DNA from: JAJYBV01 sp021812265
Lineage (GTDB): Bacteria; Chloroflexota; Ktedonobacteria; Ktedonobacterales; JACDGC01
DNA length: 20,956 bases
Direction of reading: 5' to 3'
Assembly (NCBI GenBank): GCA_027459525.1
Contig: DAIDIC010000051.1
Span: forward strand, 1-20,956
Part shown: piece by piece, positions 16,138-20,956 of the stretch
How positions within the stretch are numbered: position 1 is the stretch's first letter
How the letters are laid out: each line of letters begins with the position of its first letter
Notes under the pieces: model-generated
Databases searched by the model: none
Seen by the model: only the letters and a program-made list of their open reading frames with translations
What the model was told of the DNA's origin: nothing
Made by a program: the position numbers and the translations under genes

Positions 16138-17373
16138 ATGAGAGCAGAAATTATTTCCATCGGCACAGAGCTATTATTGGGGCATATTACCGACACAAAT
16201 GCGGTATATTTAGCGCAGCGGCTTTCCGCGCTGGGGATTGATCTGCATTTTGTTTCCCAAGTAGGGGATAACAGAGGCAGACTGACAGAAACACTGCGCA
16301 AAGCGTGGGAACGCGCAGATGTTATTATCACCACAGGCGGGCTGGGACCTACTGAAGATGATGTTACCCGAGAAGCTATTGCAGATTTATTACAAGAAAC
16401 ACCGCAGGTAGATTCAGAATTAGCCGCGGTTTTAACTGAGCGGTATCAATTATTCAGCAGCGCCATGCCGGCGACTAATATAAAACAGGCGTGGTTAATT
16501 CCCTCAGCAACATCGTTGAAAAATCCTTCGGGAACGGCCCCTGGATGGTTCGTGCAAAACGATAACCATATTATAATCTCTATGCCCGGTGTTCCCAAAG
16601 AAATGTATCAAATGTGGGAAAACGAAGCCGAGCCACGGCTTTCCACGCTGGCAGGCGCAACTATTTTTACCCGTATTTTGCGCATTTCCGGCATGGGAGA
16701 ATCTATTGTCGAAGATACTATTATCGATTTCATCCACTTAACCAATCCAACCGTCGCCACCTACGCCAAATCTGACGCGGTTGATGTGCGCATTTCGGCC
16801 AAAGCGGAAAATACCGCCAAGGCGCGGGAAATGGTAGACGACATAGACGCACAGATCCGGTCCGTATTGGGATCGGTCATTTTCGGTGAAGATAAAGATA
16901 CACTGGCAAGCGTAGCCGGTGATTTGCTGAAAAAACACGGCTGGACCATGAGCGTGATGGAGTCGTGCACCGGCGGGTTAACAGCCTCCACAATTACTGA
17001 TATCCCCGGAAGCTCTGATTATATGCGCGGCGGAATAGTCGCTTATGCCACAGATCTGAAGAAAAGCATGGGTGTGCCAGCCGATGTCATTGAGCAACAT
17101 GGCGTTATCAGCCGCGAAACCGCGCTGGAAATGGCGCGGGCAAGCCGCCTGCGCTGCAGTTCGGATGTTGGGATTGGGATAACAGGAGTGGCCGGCCCCG
17201 ATTTGCAAGAAGGCAAGCCGGTTGGTTTAGTGTTTATTGCAATAGTTACACCGGAAACCGAAGTTGCGGAACAATTCCAAATGCCGGGAGATCGGCATGA
17301 TATAAAAAGACGCGCCGCGCTGCGCGCATTAAATATGCTGCGGCTGGCGCTTTCTTCCGGCAGCGGCAACTAA
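16138..17373 (+). CDS. cinA: CinA family protein: molybdopterin-binding-like domain plus nicotinamide-nucleotide amidase
   Basis: The protein has 411 residues, the usual CinA length. The N-terminal MoCF-like domain (about 1-170) shows IGTELLLG (8-15), TTGGLGPTEDD (65-75), NPSGTAPG (129-136) and PGVPKEM (150-156). The C-terminal PncC-type amidase domain (about 255-410) shows ESCTGG (275-280) with the nucleophilic Ser276, VAYATDLKK (301-309) and GITGVAGP. Such proteins recycle NMN by deamidating it to nicotinate mononucleotide and may clean up damaged nucleotides; the name comes from competence induction in streptococci. I start at ATG 16138, where the family normally begins with MRAEIISIGTELL; a TTG at 16081 would add 19 unrelated residues. 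The ribosome site, GGGAG 14 bases upstream, is distant. The gene stands alone and converges on thrS. Confidence 0.94.
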   Translation: MRAEIISIGTELLLGHITDTNAVYLAQRLSALGIDLHFVSQVGDNRGRLTETLRKAWERADVIITTGGLGPTEDDVTREAIADLLQETPQVDSELAAVLTERYQLFSSAMPATNIKQAWLIPSATSLKNPSGTAPGWFVQNDNHIIISMPGVPKEMYQMWENEAEPRLSTLAGATIFTRILRISGMGESIVEDTIIDFIHLTNPTVATYAKSDAVDVRISAKAENTAKAREMVDDIDAQIRSVLGSVIFGEDKDTLASVAGDLLKKHGWTMSVMESCTGGLTASTITDIPGSSDYMRGGIVAYATDLKKSMGVPADVIEQHGVISRETALEMARASRLRCSSDVGIGITGVAGPDLQEGKPVGLVFIAIVTPETEVAEQFQMPGDRHDIKRRAALRALNMLRLALSSGSGN

Positions 17374-17382
17374 ACAGCAAGC

Positions 17383-17421
17383 AAGCCCCGCGCATACAGA
17401 TTTCTCTCTTGCGCGAGGCTT
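17383..17421. terminator. Hairpin between convergent cinA and thrS
   Basis: AAGCCCCGCGCA (17383-17394) pairs with TGCGCGAGGCTT (17410-17421) with one mismatch in 12 positions. It lies nine bases after the cinA stop and 19 bases past the thrS stop on the other strand. Neither side has a strong U-tract, so termination efficiency is uncertain. Confidence 0.55.
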
Positions 17422-17440
17422 CCGATGTTGCGGCGCTGCC

Positions 17441-19288
17441 TTATTGCGCCGCGTTTTCCTCTTTTTGCCACAGATTAAGGCTTCGCGAAGCGCTAACCTG
17501 AAGCGCCTGCTCTATAAATTTTGCCAGCGGAACTGCGCCGATATTTTCGTTTGTTCGCAGCCGCAAAGAAACTGATTCGTTTTCGGCTTCTTTATCGCCC
17601 ACCACCAGCATATAGGGTATTTTTTGCAATTGCGCGTCGCGCACCTTCGCGTTCATCCGTTCCGAACGCGAATCTACCTCACTGCGCAGCCCTATCTTCT
17701 GCAATTGCTTTTGCACGCGCACGGCATAATCAATATGGCGATCCGTAATCGGTATAACCATTGCCTGCACCGGAGAAAGCCACACAGGGAAGGCGCCGGC
17801 AAAATGTTCGATTAACACGCCCATAAACCGCTCAGTAGACCCCATGATGGCGCGGTGAATAATGACAGGCCGATGCGCGGCGCCATCTTCGCCGATATAC
17901 TCCAGGTCGAAATTTCGCGGCTGAAACAAATCCATTTGAATGGTTGAAAGCTGCCATTCACGTCCCAGCGCGTCTTTTGCCATCAGATCCATTTTGGGGC
18001 CGTAAAACGCAGCTTCCCCTTCAGCAGATTCATAGTTAAATCCCGTCGCGTCCAGCGCTGCCTTCAAATCGGTTACTGCTTGTTCCCACAAAGCCACATC
18101 TCCATGATATTTTTCATGGTCATTTAAATCGGGCAAAGACAATCGCACGCGATAATCTGTTAACCCATATGCGCCAAGAATTTCACGGATTAAATTGACC
18201 AGATCTTTAAATTCATCCATCACTTGGTCGGGGCGCAAAAAGATATGTGAATCATCTTGCGTCAACGAGCGAACACGGGTAAGCCCCGAAAGCTCACCTT
18301 TTTTCTCAAACCGGTGCAAAGTGGCAAATTCAGCGTAGCGAATCGGCAGCTCGCGGTAGCTGTGGCGCTGAGATTTATACAGCGTAATATGCGAAGGGCA
18401 GTTCATTGGTTTTAACTCAAAACTGTTATCTTCCAATGATTCCAGCGATTCATTTTCGTCAGCGTCGCGTTCCTCCTGCATTTTGGGGAACATGGCGTCG
18501 CGATAGTGTTCCCAATGCTTCGATTGCTTATACAGCCGCACACGAGCAATATTACCGGTCCACACATGCGAATAGCCATAGCGTTCCTGCGTTTCGCGCA
18601 TATAAGTTTCCATCAGCCGCCGAATCATTTCGCCGCGCGGCAAAAACAGCGGCAGTCCCGGGCCAACATCTTCACTGAACGTAAATAAATTCAACTCTCT
18701 GCCAATTTTTCGATGATCGCGTTTTTTGGCTTCTTCAAGCTGCCATAAATAGGTTTCAAGCTCTTCTTTTTTCTGCCACGCCGTGCCATAAATACGCTGC
18801 AGCATCGGGCGGTGTTCATCGCCGCGCCAATAAGCGCCGGCAACGCGCATCAGCTTAAACGGCCCTATTTCCCCCGTATTGCTTACGTGCGGGCCGCGGC
18901 ATAAATCTAAAAACGGCCCCTGCTCATAGATACCGACTTCTTGATCAGCCAGATTTTCAATAATCTCAACTTTATACGGCTGATTATGTTCCTTGAAATA
19001 ATTCAGCGCTTTATTGCGATCCCATTTACTTTGTTTAAATGGATGTTTTTTGGTGACGCTTTCCTGCATTCTGGCTTCAATTGCGGGAAAATCTTCCGGC
19101 GTAATTGGCCGCGACGCTTCAACATCATAATAAAATCCGTCATCAATAGCAGGGCCAATGGCAAACTTAATTCCGGGGAATAGTTCTTGCAGCGCTTCCG
19201 CCATAACGTGCGCTGTGGAATGGCGCATACGCTGCACCGGCGTATAGTTTACCGATGCGTTTATTTCCTGCGCTACATCTTCTGGCAT
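17441..19288 (-). CDS. thrS: Threonyl-tRNA synthetase lacking the N-terminal TGS domain
   Basis: This class II synthetase charges tRNA-Thr; it has 615 residues. The editing domain comes first, with H23 and H27 of HSTAH and C130 and H134 of CRGPH. The catalytic core follows, with the zinc ligands C297 (MNCPSH, where most homologues have MNCPGH), H348 (DDSHIF) and H478 (IIHRAIMGSTERF), and TRVRSLTQDD as the motif 2 region. The anticodon-binding domain spans about 500-600. Only 22 residues precede the first editing histidine, against about 72 in E. coli, so the TGS domain is absent. An acidic insertion at about 272-288 precedes the zinc cysteine. I start at ATG 19288 with GAAAGGA upstream; the T-box terminator at 19371-19405 leaves no room for a longer coding start. 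Expression should rise when uncharged tRNA-Thr accumulates. Confidence 0.95.
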   Translation of the reverse strand: MPEDVAQEINASVNYTPVQRMRHSTAHVMAEALQELFPGIKFAIGPAIDDGFYYDVEASRPITPEDFPAIEARMQESVTKKHPFKQSKWDRNKALNYFKEHNQPYKVEIIENLADQEVGIYEQGPFLDLCRGPHVSNTGEIGPFKLMRVAGAYWRGDEHRPMLQRIYGTAWQKKEELETYLWQLEEAKKRDHRKIGRELNLFTFSEDVGPGLPLFLPRGEMIRRLMETYMRETQERYGYSHVWTGNIARVRLYKQSKHWEHYRDAMFPKMQEERDADENESLESLEDNSFELKPMNCPSHITLYKSQRHSYRELPIRYAEFATLHRFEKKGELSGLTRVRSLTQDDSHIFLRPDQVMDEFKDLVNLIREILGAYGLTDYRVRLSLPDLNDHEKYHGDVALWEQAVTDLKAALDATGFNYESAEGEAAFYGPKMDLMAKDALGREWQLSTIQMDLFQPRNFDLEYIGEDGAAHRPVIIHRAIMGSTERFMGVLIEHFAGAFPVWLSPVQAMVIPITDRHIDYAVRVQKQLQKIGLRSEVDSRSERMNAKVRDAQLQKIPYMLVVGDKEAENESVSLRLRTNENIGAVPLAKFIEQALQVSASRSLNLWQKEENAAQ

Positions 19289-19370
19289 ACTCATTTCCTT
19301 TCGTGCCGCCTGAATTGTTATGCGGCAAAACAAACTGCGCTATGGACGCAAGGCGGCCGTAAAAAGGCGC

Positions 19371-19405
19371 AAAAAAAACCTCTGCGTCCGCCTAGGGACG
19401 AGAGG
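19371..19405 (-). terminator. T-box attenuator terminator of thrS
   Basis: On the minus strand CCTCTCGTCC pairs with GGACGCAGAGG (one bulged C) over a six-base loop, followed by eight T. The 5' arm contains CGTCCCT, which can instead pair with the AGGG of the T-box sequence upstream. It is therefore the switchable terminator of the riboswitch. Confidence 0.92.
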
Positions 19406-19762
19406 CCGTTATCGGCAAATCGTGGTTCCACCCTTATTTCGCACAATTTTCTTGTACAGCGTATAACCGCGCCAGCGGCGCTATGCTGCTGAGCAAAAAC
19501 GTAATGTGTGCGCTCACTGCTTGGTATAACGGAACAGCCGCCGCGCCATACACATGTTTTTACCAAGCAAAAATACAGTTGTCGCCGGTAAAAAATTTTG
19601 GGGCGCAGAATCATATGCCAGTGGTGTACATAAACACTTGCGCAAAGCCAAATTACAGCTGATTCTGGCTCTCTCTGCTGCGCGCGTTCACATATATGTC
19701 TGGCGTTTCGCTCTTATTTTGCTTGGTATATTAGAGAATTGCCACAAGCAAAACACTTCCTA
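19406..19762 (-). promoter_or_regulatory. Threonine T-box riboswitch leader
   Basis: The leader senses uncharged tRNA-Thr. The T-box sequence AAGGGTGGAACCACG lies at 19421-19435 and carries the UGGA bulge that pairs with the tRNA acceptor end, implying a U discriminator. The Stem I distal part, with GAGAGCC and TTTGGC arms and the AG-rich bulge, is at about 19640-19687. Stem I is closed by GCCAG (19700-19704) with CTGGC (19617-19621). Between this helix and ACATA/TATGT lies an unpaired ACACCA containing the probable specifier ACC, a threonine codon (19623-19625), followed by the usual A. The antiterminator forms when the tRNA is uncharged; otherwise the hairpin at 19371-19405 stops transcription before thrS. 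Confidence 0.93.
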
Positions 19763-19767
19763 CAGAT

Positions 19768-19776
19768 ATTATACCA
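19768..19776 (-). promoter_or_regulatory. Extended -10 promoter of thrS
   Basis: TGGTATAAT on the minus strand is a TGn-extended perfect -10, placing the start of transcription near 19760, just upstream of T-box Stem I. It overlaps the stop codon of the upstream gene (19769-19771). No good -35 is visible at 17 bases. Confidence 0.6.
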
Positions 19777-20842
19777 CATGATTTGAAGAAATCCATAGAG
19801 CGCTGTTTATGGTGTGCGGGGTAAATTCTTCCCAAGAAAAAGTAAAATTACTTTGAATAAAGTGAACACCATCGGGCGCAATCCAAACCAGAACTGTTTC
19901 AGAAGCGGTATCAGGCGCCGGCAGCAATATGTTTACCGGATGCGCTTGCTCCGGCTCCATTTCTGGCAGACGCGCGCTGAAAACCTTTTCCCAATCTTGC
20001 CCATAGGTAAAGCGCCATAAGGCATAATCGCGCGACCGATATTGCGCCGGGGCGATAACAAACAAATCTTCTTTCATGTGCGGTGTGGCGGCCAACAGGC
20101 TGTGCCGCGAAACACCACCCATAACAGTCGGCGGCGCGCATTCCTGCCAGCGCCAAGTTTTTGCCCGAGTGGAACACCGATATAACGAAGTTTCAGTAGC
20201 TGCGAATACTATATATGGTCGGTTGCCATCGCGAACCATACTTAGTATATCGCGATTGGCGGCGCTATATGGCAGATTTGGCCGGTGCAGCTGGGCAATG
20301 CCGTCATGCTGCGGCTGCCAGCGCTCACCCATATCAGCAGTTTCATATATACCGCCGACAGAAACGGCGGCAATCACTTTGCGGCGATCATCCGGGTCTG
20401 CGGCCAGCGCAACAACAGAGGGAAGCTCAGCGCGTTGCGCGCCCCACCAATACTGCGCGTCAGAGAAATCTTTAAATTGCGAAACGTGTTCCCAATGGCG
20501 CTCACGCGGATTTTCATAAGAAAATTTCCAAAGAGCGGCGGGACTGGTTCCCATCCAAATTGTTCCATCGACAGCCGAAACTAAGGCAGTTGGTGTTTGC
20601 TGCGGCGACATGCGCGAAAACTGCATTTCCGGCAGAGGCGCCCATTTCCCCGATTGCGGGCTGCGCTCCCAAAAAGCGCCGTCGGCAGATGCGGCAATAG
20701 CGCCAAATCGCGGCAACGCGGCCACCGCCGTTATATTGCGACCTGGCAGCAAATGGCGTCTTTGGCGCTTGGAGGAAAAACGTCTGCGGCGATCTTCTTC
20801 AATTTCCCATAATCCATCTGATGACCCGATAATAATCGTCAA
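19769..20842 (-). CDS. Predicted beta-propeller protein with BNR/sortilin-like repeats, function unknown
   Basis: I do not recognise a specific orthologue. The 357-residue protein consists of recurrent blades in which a D/S-G-hydrophobic strand is followed by a W-containing strand: SSDGLWEIEE near the start, SADGAFWERSPQSGKWAPLP, AVDGTIWMGTSP with RHWEHV, the typical BNR-like SVGGIYETADMGERWQPQ in the middle, SLYRCSTRAKTWRWQ and APDGVHFIQSNFTFSWEEF at the end. About six to seven blades fit. There is no signal peptide, membrane helix or obvious catalytic motif. The start is TTG 20842: GAGG lies eight bases upstream and an in-frame TAG-TGA double stop lies just before it, so no longer start exists. 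The gene ends inside the thrS promoter and lies 12 bases after another minus-strand frame, suggesting they are cotranscribed. Confidence 0.75.
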   Translation of the reverse strand: MTIIIGSSDGLWEIEEDRRRRFSSKRQRRHLLPGRNITAVAALPRFGAIAASADGAFWERSPQSGKWAPLPEMQFSRMSPQQTPTALVSAVDGTIWMGTSPAALWKFSYENPRERHWEHVSQFKDFSDAQYWWGAQRAELPSVVALAADPDDRRKVIAAVSVGGIYETADMGERWQPQHDGIAQLHRPNLPYSAANRDILSMVRDGNRPYIVFAATETSLYRCSTRAKTWRWQECAPPTVMGGVSRHSLLAATPHMKEDLFVIAPAQYRSRDYALWRFTYGQDWEKVFSARLPEMEPEQAHPVNILLPAPDTASETVLVWIAPDGVHFIQSNFTFSWEEFTPHTINSALWISSNHVV

Positions 20843-20854
20843 GGGAAAGCCTCA

Positions 20855-20956
20855 CTATATTGAACCAAATCGATAAAGTTCCGCTGGGGCATACACTGGC
20901 AAATTCGCCGAAAGCATCTGGTTTGTACAGGGAACCATCGCTAGCCCCTTATTCAG
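20855..20956 (-). CDS. C-terminal end of an upstream minus-strand reading frame, product unknown
   Basis: From the right edge the minus-strand frame is open for 33 codons, ending PVYAPAELYRFGSI and TAG at 20857-20855, 12 bases before the TTG start of the propeller gene. Its spacing and composition suit a cotranscribed gene. It lies in the same frame as the downstream gene, separated by two stops, so it could also be the front part of a split gene. Too little is visible to name a product. Confidence 0.45.
   Translation of the reverse strand: MNKGLAMVPCTNQMLSANLPVYAPAELYRFGSI

Noticed and set aside
1..20956. Mobile elements, CRISPR arrays, toxin-antitoxin or phage-defence genes.
   Set aside because: No transposase, integrase, regularly spaced repeat or defence-type protein was found; the inverted repeats seen are solitary and lack target duplications I could identify.
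1..20956. tRNA or rRNA genes.
   Set aside because: No T-arm consensus with matching acceptor stem was seen in any gap; the GGTTC-like string near 19424 belongs to the T-box sequence.

Overview
The window is an ordinary bacterial chromosomal segment, densely coding, with moderate GC content judged by eye. I see no phage, transposase, CRISPR array, tRNA or rRNA gene. The gene types fit a Gram-positive-type or Chloroflexota bacterium: a threonine T-box leader in front of thrS, a FadN-type (dehydrogenase first, hydratase second) beta-oxidation enzyme with FadA and FadE, and a sodium:solute symporter paired with a DUF3311 small membrane protein. T-boxes are known mainly from Bacillota, Chloroflexota, Actinomycetota and Deinococcota. 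I lean weakly to Chloroflexota, but the sequence alone does not settle it.

Layout, left to right. (1) The C-terminal part of a tryptophanase (+) enters from the left edge. (2) A convergent minus-strand pair follows: a DUF3311 small protein and an SSS-family permease, with a good sigma-70-like promoter and an operator-like inverted repeat. (3) After about 800 bases without a credible gene comes a plus-strand four-gene dipeptide/oligopeptide ABC transporter operon, dppB-dppC-dppD-dppF, with no substrate-binding protein gene in the window. (4) A hairpin-rich gap and a bidirectional terminator separate it from a minus-strand fatty-acid degradation cluster transcribed fadD, fadE, fadA, fadN. (5) cinA (+) converges on thrS (-), which carries a complete T-box attenuator. 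(6) A minus-strand beta-propeller-like protein of unknown function and the tail of another minus-strand reading frame close the window.

Functionally the segment is catabolic. Imported peptides can supply amino acids; tryptophanase splits tryptophan to indole, pyruvate and ammonia; the SSS/DUF3311 pair probably imports a small organic anion. FadD activates fatty acids, FadE makes the enoyl-CoA, FadN hydrates and oxidises it, and FadA cleaves off acetyl-CoA. The ETF needed by FadE and any dedicated fad regulator are not in the window. cinA and thrS are housekeeping genes.

I found no convincing new biological system. The items most worth a second look are: a threonyl-tRNA synthetase without the N-terminal TGS domain but with an acidic insertion in its catalytic core; a T-box leader with an extra long-range helix that could enclose Stem I and compete with a second pairing; several large nested inverted repeats in the fad/cinA and dpp/fad gaps, two of which share a 12-base palindrome; and inverted repeats located where operators would sit at the SSS, dpp and fadE promoters.
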